From Stratiolaelaps scimitus (Eukaryota; Arthropoda; Arachnida; Mesostigmata; Laelapidae): 64,000 nucleotides of DNA. The notes beneath the pieces were generated by a model. It worked only from the letters and a program-made list of their open reading frames with translations, had not been told where the DNA came from and searched no databases. The translations under genes were made by a program, and so were the position numbers. Location of the stretch: assembly GCA_019614645.1 (NCBI GenBank), contig JABWDB010000016.1:4526001-4590000 (forward strand), read 5' to 3'. Below, one piece after another: positions 46,701 through 58,587 of the stretch (positions within the stretch are counted from its first letter, which is position 1; every line of letters begins with the position of its first letter).

Positions 46701-48960
46701 ATAGAGGGCAATTGTTGTTGCTGCTGTTGTTGTTACTATGTTTGGCATTCCATAGAATCAGTTGCTGAGGCTTCCGTTGTTGAAACTATCCTTACATTGT
46801 TATACTATAGCATATTCTTGGGTTTTTTTTTAATTTGTGGGCTCGCTTTAAATTGCAGAATTTAATATCACATCCTAAAGCATCAATTACATACCTCCGA
46901 CGTTCTCCGATCGACGATTGCCATGTGTACTAATTACGCTTAAAATTAGACAATGCCCAAACGGAATTCACGTGTTGTCAACGTCGAAGGCTTTCAACTC
47001 AGCTTGCCACTTCAGTGTTTCTAATTATTTTTCTGGAGTGACTTTCTTGTGCCAACCGGAAAACTGAAAGATCGCCTCGGTGCAGACTCGTCTCAAGCAC
47101 AATTCACCGAAGTACACCACAATAACAATGGCACATACGTCCACACGGCGTACCACATGTGCGCTCATTGTTGTCATAATATTATATTGAAAATTCGGTT
47201 CATTTCAAGAAACCAGTATGGACCTTCACGCCGAAATACCGCATCGAGGCGCAACGAAGTACTGCGTATTCTTGTTACAGCAAACGTCGAATACTGGTCA
47301 TGTATACACAAGCGGCGGATCCGCCAATCCTCGCAATCGCTCATTCACGCAAACGCAAGGGCTGACAACGGCAGACGCGGCGACACCAACAGTAGACACT
47401 AACGCCGTCAGCGGTGACATCACAACGGACGTTTTGTCCGTCGAGTATTGACTTACTCGTTTATGATATGTTCATTTATTTGTCTACTTTTGTGCGCAGA
47501 GAACGGCTGACAACGGTCGTGTCCACGCACATTTTCTGCCAAATCGTTCCGACACCGTCAGCGAGTCACGTCGCGCGCGGCCACTGGCAGAGCCAGCCAC
47601 TCCCGGTGACTCCGCGGTCGAATTTTGGGCCCTTCTCCCCCTGAAAAAATGAAACCTTTCAAAATGAAAATCAGGGCTGATTCGCATCGCTTCCTACCCT
47701 ATGCCGCCGTCTGCAATAGCTGCCGTTCAGCCTCCCTATTCATCCAGCCTTGCTCACAAGGTGAAGGTCTCCAGTGACGACGCCATCCGTCGCACGCTCG
47801 TTCGCAACGTCGAACAGAAACACCTTTCTGCCCCGAGCATTGTGCGTTCGGGTGTTGTCCCGAAGTGTTACTGCCATCCACGTAAGATGGGAGTGACGCG
47901 CAGGGAGGTGTCCAGCAGAAGTGGATAGACCCACAGCATATTGCAAGAAACAACAGCAGCAGCACCACCACCAGCACCACCAAACAAGAACAACAAGCAA
48001 CAACAGTGACAGCGGGCATCTTGCTATCCGAGCCTTTCACCTCTTCCTACCGACGACTCTCTGCTTTGACGCGAGACAAAGCATCGCATGTACGGGAAAT
48101 AACCTGTTACCGTTGCTGAACTTGTTGTTGCTTCTCATTCGATTTTTCAATGACTCGCGTATTCTGCTGCGATTCCACTGGTTGAGGTGGCTTTTTGCAG
48201 TTCTTGACGCACAGTTCGACTCGGTGCATGCTGCTGTTAGCGCTGCGGCAGCTGTCGTTGACGTTGCCGTTAGCCTCTCGATGATTGTTGTCGTTGTGAC
48301 GCAGCTGCTGACAAGGGCATGCCGAGCAGAGCATCGCGCTTCGGTCATGATTGATGTGAGTGCTCTTCAATGGACACCATATCAACAAGTAGTGCACGGC
48401 ACAGGGTTTACTTAGAACTTCAATCAAAGCGTAGCCAGCTGATAAAGGGAGCTGACGTCCATGCGACGTCAGCACATGGACCAATGCGGATCACTGGGGA
48501 GCTGCTCCAGCCGATGATGCTGGTTCACAAGATGCTCCCGTTTATCATCTATCTGTTTGCTATCCGCTATCAGCCACAATGGTGTATCTCCACTAAACAA
48601 AGGTAGGCCAACAAGTGCTAGCAACGTGATGTTGTCTGGTGATGCTGACTTTGGTGGTGGTGGCGGCGGCGGCTTGGTGCGTCCTGTATAGGGATTGAGA
48701 TGAACTGAGCGGGCAATTGTCCACACGGACAAATAAACGCGATTGGAAAGGCTGTCTGTCAATCGTCTTCAACGCGAACATCAGACAGATATGTTTGACC
48801 AGCCCATGTTGAGGTCCGAGGTCACTGCGGTTCAGGCGGAGACTCTTGTACGTATACCCACCGACATAGAGCACATACGCATTGATTGTGCGACATGGGC
48901 ATGGCTTGATTTTTCTGGTTTGTTATCATATGGACTTCGGCATTATTTGGAGTTTTCCAG

Positions 48961-49235
48961 GCGTTAGCCGCTTTCCGTCATTCCCGGTGAAATGTCTTAT
49001 TTCATTGAATAATCTTGTACGCCACTATGAGGACATATGCAGTGATGGTCACTGTTTTGTGGTCGCCGATGACGACGAAAATGCGAACCGGAGTCGCCAG
49101 GGAGAATTCGACGCCAACAGACACAATCTGAAACATTCGTCGAAAATTTCAAAAGGCAAAAGTCCTAAATGGGATTCTTCCTCGAAATTGAAGATTGAAG
49201 ATTACGCCTACCGAAACGTCACGCATACACTGTGA
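48961..49235 (+). CDS. Probable 3'-terminal coding exon, unknown protein
   Basis: An acceptor (TTGGAGTTTTCCAG, ending 48960) is followed by a split codon and 90 codons to a TGA. The peptide reads VSRFPSFPVKCLISLNNL, then an acidic stretch (VADDDENAN) and a lysine/serine-rich tail (SKISKGKSPKWDSSSKLK), ending NVTHTL. Composition is strongly protein-like and the other frames are not. A polyadenylation signal follows 183 nt after the stop with GT-rich sequence behind it. I do not recognise the family. The frame also reads on upstream of the acceptor, so the exact 5' edge is a prediction. Confidence 0.45.
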
Positions 49236-49417
49236 TCTTATAAACCAATGTACAGCTGTATTCGCCGCAATCATTCACATATCATTGTGCTAATTTATTC
49301 TATGCCGTTCAATCTGACCGGGGCTGAGAAGTGTGTGTGTGTGTGTGATAGAAACTATTCTTGGCTCTGTTCATTTTGCATTATTGTACATATACAAGGC
49401 CTGCTATTGTGTTGTTA

Positions 49418-49423
49418 ATAAAG
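49418..49423 (+). promoter_or_regulatory. Polyadenylation signal AATAAA
   Basis: AATAAA lies 183 nt beyond the stop codon of the exon ending at 49235. A GT-rich stretch near 49449-49460 fits a downstream element. Confidence 0.5.
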
Positions 49424-50286
49424 CGGGCGCACGTGCTACCCTACAGAACAGATGTCGTTGTCGAGTAAATGCGCAAACACGCGCCAGTGGTGTCCAATAA
49501 TCCTGATAGGAATATTTGCGCACATTCGTAGGGTGGAGCATTATCCGACAATGTCAGATTGATTCAGCCATCATTTGAACCTGTCGGTATCGCCGTTCCC
49601 TGCAGATGTTTGTGGATACAGTCGACGACGTCAGCCCAACTACGAGTTAGTTTAGCGATAACATCGTCCCGGTCTGGGAGGAGAAAATTCGCGTCGCCAT
49701 GAACCGACTCTGTCATTTAGTGCGACTATTTATGTAGCAATTAGCGGTGGATTGGGCGAATGGGTCCATTCGCTTTCAGCCTCAATGCACGGTCACGTTC
49801 GCAGCACAGAGCAGTATTCCTTGCCTTCAATGGGCTTTGTGCGCCCCGTGCTAGGCTACCCCCCCCCTGGTAAATCTCACCGGGGGAGAGGTCTATCTTC
49901 AAGCATTCGAAGCAGTGATAGTTTTTTGCCCAAAAAATCTTTTCTTTTTCTCAAATTTCTGGTTGGTATTTGTTTTCGGCTAGTCTACATTATGGACGCG
50001 TTTGATATTTAACGCCGTTTGAAAGATATACCTTTGCACTATACATAGTTTGTCAATATGGCTATTGGTTTCAGGGCATCACAGCCTGCTCGAGACGTGA
50101 TAATCTACAGCGAACTGGTCGTGAAACTGAGGTGAAAATTAGCTGTGAGTTTTCATAGCGGATATAAATGATACCTACACACATTCTGTTAGTCACGCAT
50201 CAGCCTGTAAACCTTGACACACTCGATTTAATGCTTCCAGTCAGATTAGACATTATTCAAGCCTTCGCACAATATTTCTATAACGT

Positions 50287-50312
50287 TATATATATATATA
50301 TATATATATATA
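50287..50312. repeat. (TA)n microsatellite
   Basis: Uninterrupted alternating AT run of about 26 nt. Confidence 0.95.
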
Positions 50313-51019
50313 AATATAAGAGAATAATTTTATGCGTTTATATGTGAGCATGGGAAATAATACAGGAACGCATTCAAACGAATTTTTGTGATAGTCTGAG
50401 TTTGATGAATGTCACCTTAGTCGTAGCAGTAAACCAGACTATTCTGATGTATAATATATATATATGGTGTCGCTGTATATACCCTTTATCGCTACAGTCT
50501 CACCAGCGACAGCAACCGACGGCCTGTGTCTGCCTCCAATCTATCTCGTCCCCGTCTGATTTTTGACATCAGAATCACCCTTTAGATGCGGGAGCCGACG
50601 AAGGTACGACCAATTAGTGTCGCGTGTTATGATTTTATTAGGAAGGACATCGAGTGTTCCCAGATATATGTATAATCGACGGCAGATTGCCATGACAATC
50701 TGCTCATCTTCACCAGCGACCGTCTATCTCGGCAAACGTGTGAGCCCATGAAGCTAAACTAAGGAAGAATCTATATATGCGTGTTTGTGTGTACACGCGT
50801 GTGCCACCGTCGTAATCCAACCTTAGTCAGAATTGTTGCCGTCGACCGACGGAATTCGTTATTGTCTCTGTTTGTCTGTTGGCGACGAGTGGCAGCGGCT
50901 GCGATTTATTTTCATGTTGCTTAACCCGACCCCGAAGCAGCCAAGCCCCCGTGGCAACTTGTCTCTTCAAGCGTCACGCGCACTACACATCTCCCGCAGC
51001 CGTTGCTGAAGTCCAGATA

Positions 51020-51051
51020 CCCCCCAAGACCCCCCCCGTCCCCCCCGTCCC
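51020..51051 (-). other. G-quadruplex motif
   Basis: Four C runs on the plus strand (6, 8, 7 and 3 C, separated by AAGA, GT and GT) give a canonical four-tract G-quadruplex motif with loops of 2-4 nt on the minus strand. Confidence 0.85.
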
Positions 51052-51452
51052 TCCTTACGCTCTTCTTAGAAGTATCGTTCATTCTCTAGATGCGCTTGAT
51101 ACTGAGTAGCGGGCAGGCGCCTTTCAACCGCATAGTTGCTGCGATTGCTTCGGCTGTCTCACTGCGCTGTGCCGGTTGGTCTGACACTTCCAAATGGCGT
51201 AACATTATCTAGTGGACAGACGATGTTGGCGACCCCTAATCTCGACTAGACCAGTTGATGCTCCGGTCAACACTAATGCCCAGTCGTCCCGATGGAACTT
51301 ACGACGCATTCACACTCACTATCAAGATTCTGCCTTGCCGTACGTGGCTGGTTCGGTGGTGGCGGCGATTCTGATCGTGAACGCCGTTACGGCACGGGTT
51401 ATGCTATGACTACAGAAGATAGATTTCGATCCACTACTATAGTGTGGCATTA

Positions 51453-51473
51453 CTGCTGCTGCTGCTGCTGCTG
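51453..51473. repeat. (CTG)7 trinucleotide repeat
   Basis: Seven uninterrupted CTG units, CAG on the minus strand. It lies in no supportable coding frame. Confidence 0.9.
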
Positions 51474-54400
51474 TGGCTAGCCCACTGTGCTCTGAAGGAA
51501 AGAGCCCTGACAGACTGGTTGGCCATGTGTTCATGTATACCTACCTCGCTGCGTTTGGCATTGTTTACACTGAGCCGCCCTCGTGAACATCTTCGGTTCT
51601 GGTAGAACTATCAGGGTTAATATATGTTTTCTTCGCTAGAAATAGAAACAATACGGTGATGATGCTTTTCTTAGTTCATGTCGCACTGTTTTCCATTGAA
51701 AAATGTAATTAATCTGTCGTGACTCAACGAGCAGATAGACTGAGGATAGATGAACGACAATCAGTGCTGATAGTCACACTTAAACGAAATGACATAGATA
51801 GGCGATGGTTTGATTGAGGACGATATCATTTGCACATTTGATAATAAATAAAATCATAACGAACAATATCTGATGGGAGTTTCAACCTGGCTAATTAATA
51901 TATTATATATATATATATATATATATGGAGCGAGAGAGAGAAATGTATTCTAAGCATTGTGAGTTAGTTTTGGAACTTATCTGCTTTACCGAGAAATCGA
52001 ACGCTCTTTAGTTAACTACAGTAAGTCGATGTTATACAAACACCTACTGGGCGTTGGCCTCATCACAAATGTGCGCAATCGCCAGGTATACGTTTGCGCC
52101 ACCAGCCCGAGCATTGTCTACTTCGGAAAGTGCTAACCTAAAAAGCGTTACGGGGGTTCGCCAGTGTAGAATCCCATGTGCAGTGACTGTCCAAAGTATT
52201 TCTCGACGACTTGATCCAAACGAACGGAAGCCCCCACTAAAATGGCTGTTGGTCGCTGGTCATGCTGCTGCCGACTGCAGTTGCTTCTCTATTGCACATC
52301 AGTAGCTCAGTCCAATGTAGCAATGTGTTCATCGGGTTACAAGGACGTCACCGGTAGCAAGAGCCGAGGTATCTGTTTCATCGGTTCAGTTTCAGATACG
52401 CACCGAATCGCTGGCCGAACATTTGTACCGGCAGTTCGCAGCTGTGAATTCACTTGGATGGCACGCAGTGGCAAGATCACCGGAAGTCTCGTTAACAACC
52501 GTCCACTTTGATCGAGGTTAACAGCTACTGACATTACGTTGTCATTCAGCTGAACTGAACGTGAAGAGCACGGGCCACCACACAATATCGATGCTGTCGT
52601 ATAGCTTCGTACCGTAATTCAAATATAGACACAAAGATATAAATGAATACAATTATATTCGATGAGTGTCAGTGTGGATCACATTCTTTTCGAGAGCAAC
52701 CTACAGATCCCCTCTGCGAAGTCAGTGCTGGATATACCCGAGGGTAATACGGGAAGAAAAATATATGTACCGATTGAGCGGACAAATCTTGTTTAAAGCA
52801 ACGCGGAAATCGGTTGTACCGTGAATGTTAACTGTTGGCGGTGAGTTTGCTAGACAAATTGATATTGGATAATGCTTAGTGAAAGACTACCTGATCGCCG
52901 AAATCAGAAGTTGCTGTTTCTGATAATACTCTACATAGAGCTTGAACGCACGCCGAGAAATTCAGAAGCTCCGTTTCTAACCGCCCCCTGCTGAATAAAC
53001 GGTATCAGTATTTAACTTTCGAGAACTATTAGATCAGGCATCAGTGATCGCAGACGATTTTCACAGCAATCATAAATGTATAGATATATAATGACAAATA
53101 GACAATAAATAATATATTAATGCTTTCGAGCTATTCTCTATTGAAATAGCAAACGATCTAAAAGTCAACGGACGATTTCTGCAAATCGTTCCCTTCATCG
53201 CCGAGTTCAGTCATACTATCGCGTTTTCATCTCTGTACTATGGCGCCAGTATAAATAGAAGCGTAACCCACTGACTGACCGCTGCTACATAGACGTGCCG
53301 CTTAGTGTCCACTAAGCGATGTACAACTGAACATTCTGACTGCCATGTTGGTTACGAAGTATTTCAGCTGTCGAGTGTGACAGGTTCATTCTGTAGTAGG
53401 TGTACGCCGCTGACCGCTCGCTACCAGATATCGCCAGATATCGTTTCACTACGGCAGAGCTCGTCATAAGCCACCACTCGACCCCGCATCTGGGCGTCTG
53501 GGTGGCAAAGACTGCGTGAGTGAACATAAACGCGGAAATGTCATTCAACCCCACAAAAACGGGGTGACATTTGTCAATTGAGCATTTTCATCCTGAGACT
53601 GAATTGACGGCCCCTCAACACACGTCAAAAAACGAGAAGGACCAAATCAAAAACAACAATTAATAACAATCATAATAATAATGATAATACTAATAATAAC
53701 ATATGCTCACGGCGTAGCATGACGTCAGTTCCTGCTGTTGCGGCACAATGAAAATGTAATGACGCATTATATAGTTATCAGTTAACTGGGAACGGACAGC
53801 CGCAATCTGGGACGCAGCTGGTGGACGTTGAGAAGATAGGCAAAAACTTACACCACAGAGGGAAAGAGAGAGAGAGAAAGAGAGATGGGATTCTCATCTA
53901 GTTACACGCGCGGGGGCAATCCACCCCGTGGCTCGTCTTCAGATTAATATAACAAATACAGACACGGGTCATGCTTCCATCTGGGCGAATTCTCATGAAG
54001 CCGGCCCATTTATACCGTCTTCACCCCCCCCCCCCCCACCTTCAACGCCTTATAACAGTTAACATGATTTTGTGCGATGTCTATGATACTGTCGGGGCCT
54101 ACCGGGTTGTTCACTATTGATTAATGGCCACTCTGTTTAGGCACACGCAGCGGATTACCGCGAGGAAAAGGTGTCGGACTAACTCGTAACAGTATCTCCA
54201 TCATATGATGTTGCTGCTGTGGACATGGCGGATAATGTAAAGTCGTCTAAGGTCTTCTCGAAACAATTGTTTTTACCATACACCAATACCAACTTCCCTC
54301 CTGAATCTCGGTGACAACCATTCTGATTCCAGGCCAATTGAGACAAGTGGCCTCATGTTGTTTCTTGAGCAGATTCGTTTTGACTTTTATGCCCATTAGG

Positions 54401-54806
54401 ATAGCAGAAGATCGGCGCAGGATTTGGCAATCGGGTACAACACTGTTGGCAGAAATAGAGCCAGATAGATTTGTCTGATCGTTGCTGTCACGATGGCGAG
54501 TTCTAATGAGTTTTAAATGGCGGCTCTTGCTGTTTTGTATATGCTTTGATATGCTTGAATGTCCATGCTATTTTCAGTGGCATTTAGTTACACGCTGTTG
54601 TTTAAAAACATTCTAGGCTAGTCTGTCCTTTTTTTAGCCTTTTTTCTCAGATAATATTATAAATTGTCAACACGCGATGGCCGACTTCGCGTGACCTTAT
54701 TCTTTGCTGCCTTCCCGGCTCATGTACTGTAATACGTGAGAGATGCGCAGCTATTAGTTGGATCTGAAAGCCGGCACAAAAAAATCGATATAAGCAACAA
54801 CAGCAG

Positions 54807-54831
54807 ATATATATATATATATATATATATA
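54807..54831. repeat. (AT)n microsatellite
   Basis: Alternating AT run of about 25 nt. Confidence 0.95.
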
Positions 54832-56395
54832 ATGTCCTCATATGCTGTCCATGCGACCGCCGCCCCCAGGCAGCGCGTCACACATAGATATACTTTATTA
54901 CAATTTTCCATGTTTATTTCACATCTCATGAGAATGTGACCGCTGGAATTATCATAGCGCTCAAATACTCGATCTACGAACACTTACACTGCGGTTCCTG
55001 ATCTCTCCTTCGATTGTCTCGGCTTGTCATTCATTTGTGTTCGTACGGCTGGACAATGTCATTCATCAATTGATATCGCCATATCTCTACACACACACAC
55101 ACACACAAACGTACACACGAGAGGACGAATACGGTGAATAACCATTCCCGTTCTCTTTCTTATACTGCTTCTCGTTCTTCATCTACCGCCACCACTATAT
55201 ATATATATATATGTTTTTCTCTCTCTGCGAGCTGCCCTTCATGTGCGTGTCGTCAACAATAGAATAATATGTCTACAATTTAATGGGTTGCGTTAGGGAA
55301 ATCACTTCATGGCGAATGTCAATCATCCACAAATCCTTTTACGGAAAGCGAGCCAGGAGACAGGATTACGCTCTAGATATGATTATATATCTTCAACTAT
55401 ATGTATTTTAAGAGTCAACCTCTCAGTACGAATAGTTATGGCGAGTACGAGACAAATGGACAAATGCTGCGCTTCATTTGATTTCAGTTCCCGACAAGAA
55501 AAAAAATGGGTGCGACTCAGCCTCGGCTCTAAACTTTAACCCTTGACGCATGACAATCACTGAAATTTGGGCGTTTCTGATTGAACGTATGAAGTCAGCT
55601 TCATTGTCTAATTCGTGGCTAAGTAGAGTAAATGTGTATATTGATTGTATTAATTAGTTGAGCAGTTGCTGTGAGCTGACGCGATATCGCTGCGCCAGAA
55701 CAACAATTTTCCATTCTACAATAGTGGACGCCACACGGTGCCGCAATCCAATTTTAGCAAATCGAATAAATTAGTGGTGGCCTAACGGCTGGCGTCATCT
55801 GAACGGACACAATTGACCGTTGTCAACGAATTCTGTAGACTTGCACGTCTCTATCATTGCTGGCCGCGATGCTCTCAAAGCAACGCGTTCGATTGGGTCC
55901 CGCGTGACATCTCAGGAAACAACGCCTAAATGTACCATATTTTATTTATATATCTATCTTTCTTTAAATAGCACCGACTCCACTAGGAATAAACTCGAAA
56001 ATGAGACACAGTCTATGAATGATTAAAATGGAAGCACTTTCGCTGGCACGAAGTTCTCGTACAACTGAACGACCGATGCACGTTTCTCGTCGACTCGACT
56101 CGGCTAATTTCTCACCATATATATAATAGTATAATATACTGGACGTTGCAGGGTGGACAGGTCCGACAATCATCGAAACGTTGACAATGATATCAGCATG
56201 TGCAAGTCCACCTTCAACTCGTATAACAACCATTACATAATCTAATTATATCGCTATATAACAATACGATTACATAGTCGCACAGACGGTCCCCCCCCTG
56301 TTACACTAAAAGCGCAAACAGTCATTTCGTAGATATGAGGCTTTTTCCTCTCCATTCCACGAAGTCGTTCAGCTTAATTTGCAGCTACTTTTGCC

Positions 56396-56396
56396 G

Positions 56397-56448
<52 letters not shown>

Positions 56449-56449
56449 G
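56396..56449. repeat. Compound (CT)n(AT)n microsatellite
   Basis: A CT-rich run of about 43 nt with one interruption, followed at once by an AT run. Confidence 0.9.
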
Positions 56450-57624
56450 TGTCTTTCTCTCATCGTCATTATCAGCGCCACCGCAATAAGAAACAAATGC
56501 GTTTATTCACTGTCGCTTCTTCAAGACGCTGCCGACACCTGCACCAGCAAACGTCTCGAGAGATTTCCCACGGGGCCAAATGACTGCCGGCTGATCGTCG
56601 TCCGCTCAGCGGTCTGCTCCTGGCAAAATCGTCCCGATTGCAGCGCAACGCCAGCCGAGTCTCGAAGCGCAACACCGGAAGAAGAAGAAGAAAAAGTATT
56701 CCATCGGTGGAAAACTGTCGAGACGTCGGCCAATTCCTTAATGCTGACCGCTTCCCTGCAGCAGCAGCAGTATGTGTGCATTCGTGATGATGCATCACTG
56801 TGGAGATGTGTATGGAAAAAACATCGGCGAGCAAAACCTTACAAGTTCGACTAAACAGAGTGGTGGCGTCGGATAGTCCGATGAGCAGATTGTGGATATC
56901 TGACCTGATCCGTTCGTTGTGTCACGAGACGAGAAGGTGGCAGCGGTGACGGTTGGCATGGCATGGGCTATTACCACCTCATCTCGTCGGACTTTCAGAG
57001 GCACAGAGGAGCGTCTCTGGCTATCGCGGCAGGGGTTAAGTCCGCTGGCTGTTGGGTCGCAACATCACAACAACATGTGGCGGTTAATGTGAATGCACAA
57101 GCATGTGCGCGGACGAATACTGGAATCGATTGATTACTGCGGACGTGTTCCGTTATCTGGGATCTGAGAAAAAGGATGCCTAGCTATCTTTATCTCTGCA
57201 GAAGGAAACTGTCAATGACTGTCGAGAAGAAAAAAAAAGGTTCATAGCTTTTTGTACACTTCTATAGTAACAGCCGAGCAGAAAACTGATTCCGACTCAA
57301 GATTGCAAAACGAAAAGGGACATTTCGCAACAGTTTACGGTTACGCAATTTTTATGACGTCCCTCAAAAACGACGGCAACCCACAGAATGGCTGGGGGGA
57401 GGACGGCTTTGGACCAAACGAGTAGAATATATAGTTTGATCGTTGCCACAATCAAAAAATATCAATCTATTGATTTTTAGCGAATGCCAAGCATATAAAA
57501 AAAACAATTGTCTATAAACAGGTCAATTGAGGTGATTGAATGCTGGGAGCTGCCTGATCGGCGAGCCGGTCAATTGTCGAGATGCTCTTGAGGAAACCTG
57601 GCGCACACCGCAGACTTATCATTA

Positions 57625-57932
57625 TCACTTATCATTCAGCTGAGGATCTCTGAGGGTCACTCGCTTTGCAGCAGGCTGTCTGAGGTTTCGGCACTCGACG
57701 TGACGGCGAAACGAGATCTGAGTGCTGTGTGGTTCTTCTGTTTGTTCATCCGCGTCGCTTAGATATACGATAGAACTCTGTGGAAGAGATACACTCTCAG
57801 CAGAGGATGGTGGTTTTAGCAGGCAGAGGCGTTTTGTCATCCACGTCAACTCCCCTGCACTGGATCGGCCCACTTTCATGGAGATTGGAATGTCTCTGGT
57901 AGTAACCGGGCGTTTGAACAAAATTTCCTCCT
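57625..57932 (-). CDS. Candidate 3'-terminal coding exon, unknown protein
   Basis: On the minus strand a strong pyrimidine tract and acceptor (ATCTTTTCTTTTTTAG) is followed by an open frame of about 102 codons to a TGA. The peptide starts EEILFKRPVTTRDIPISMK, has an acidic stretch (LSDADEQTEEPH) and ends RVTLRDPQLNDK. Composition is protein-like, but I know no family. The opposite strand is also open over part of it. A 16-bp sequence inside the exon (57761-57776) is repeated just 5' of the acceptor (57945-57960). A frame at 58225-58587 on the same strand might be an upstream exon, but no donor supports the link. Confidence 0.35.
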
Positions 57933-58587
57933 CTAAAAAAGAAAAGATATACGATAGAACCCAGTTACTTCGCACATAATTCTATAATAGAAACGGACCT
58001 TAGGAAATGAATTCGATGCCAACCGAGAGAGGATGCCCCCATTCAATCTTCGCGCCACCGGATCACGTTTTTACAATTACTAATTTACGTTTCATGGCTA
58101 CTACAGAAGTCGTTCAGACGGTTCAAAATTCGTATCTGTCATAGGGGACAGAATTTACGGTGTTTGTTGTTTATTTTTTCTCTATCATATAATAGATTGT
58201 GTGTGTAGTATCAACCATTTTTCCTCAGGGTTGACTTGTCAACGACTTCATCTGATACCGCCCTAAACGTGATACTCCGTCGTTCGTTTCTGTGAGCATT
58301 TGTTCATTGATATCCTTTATGTGAAGGTATTCAATGTTGGCGTGACGCACAGTCTTTTCATCTTGGCAGTGATTGTGTCTATTCGAATTTAATGAATTCG
58401 ATCCTAACTGTACGCTCGGCGTTTCGGCAAGTTGCGAATAATTGTGCCGTATTGTCCTCGAGCGACATTGACACAAACAAGCAGACTGTCGAGTTTTCTT
58501 CACGTTTTGCAAACGCCACCTTATCAAATTGCTAATTAACTCCATTAATTGGGGTTGCACATGCAGACGGGTTGTCTCTTCAACCAT

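Larger units (their letters stand above)
40291..48960. other. Gene-poor stretch with GC-rich CAG blocks
   Basis: No gene that I can support. GC-rich blocks at about 43830-45010 and 47500-48420 have many overlapping open frames driven by CAG/CTG and GTT repeats, and could be promoters or 5' exons. A 12-C run lies at 45226-45237. The right part may hold further exons of the gene whose last exon starts at 48961. Confidence 0.45.
49440..57624. other. Gene-poor, microsatellite-rich stretch
   Basis: No gene that I can support. It includes TA tracts at 50287-50312, about 51904-51928, 54807-54831 and 55196-55212, a CTG run (51453-51473), a 14-C run (54024-54037), a G-quadruplex motif (51020-51051) and a long CT tract (56396-56438). 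Frames at 52054-52585, 53312-53554 and 56447-56854 look partly protein-like but lack clear starts or splice sites. Confidence 0.45.

Noticed and set aside
47218..47451. Threonine-rich plus frame of 77 codons
   Set aside because: A weak acceptor and several competing frames in the same GC-rich block.
52054..52585. Overlapping open frames on both strands, possible transposon remnant
   Set aside because: Both strands are equally open, starts are TTG or lack context, and I could not find any retroelement or transposase motif.
53312..53554. Protein-like 80-codon minus frame (NLSHSTAEILRNQHG...)
   Set aside because: It opens at a GTG shortly after an in-frame stop, with no acceptor between, and no family is recognised.
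56447..56854. ATG frame with a possible signal peptide
   Set aside because: The start lies in the CT/AT microsatellite, and two minus-strand frames are open over the same bases.
58225..58587. Minus-strand ATG frame of 120 codons, possible upstream exon of 57625-57932
   Set aside because: It ends in a stop with no convincing splice donor, so I could not link it to the next exon.
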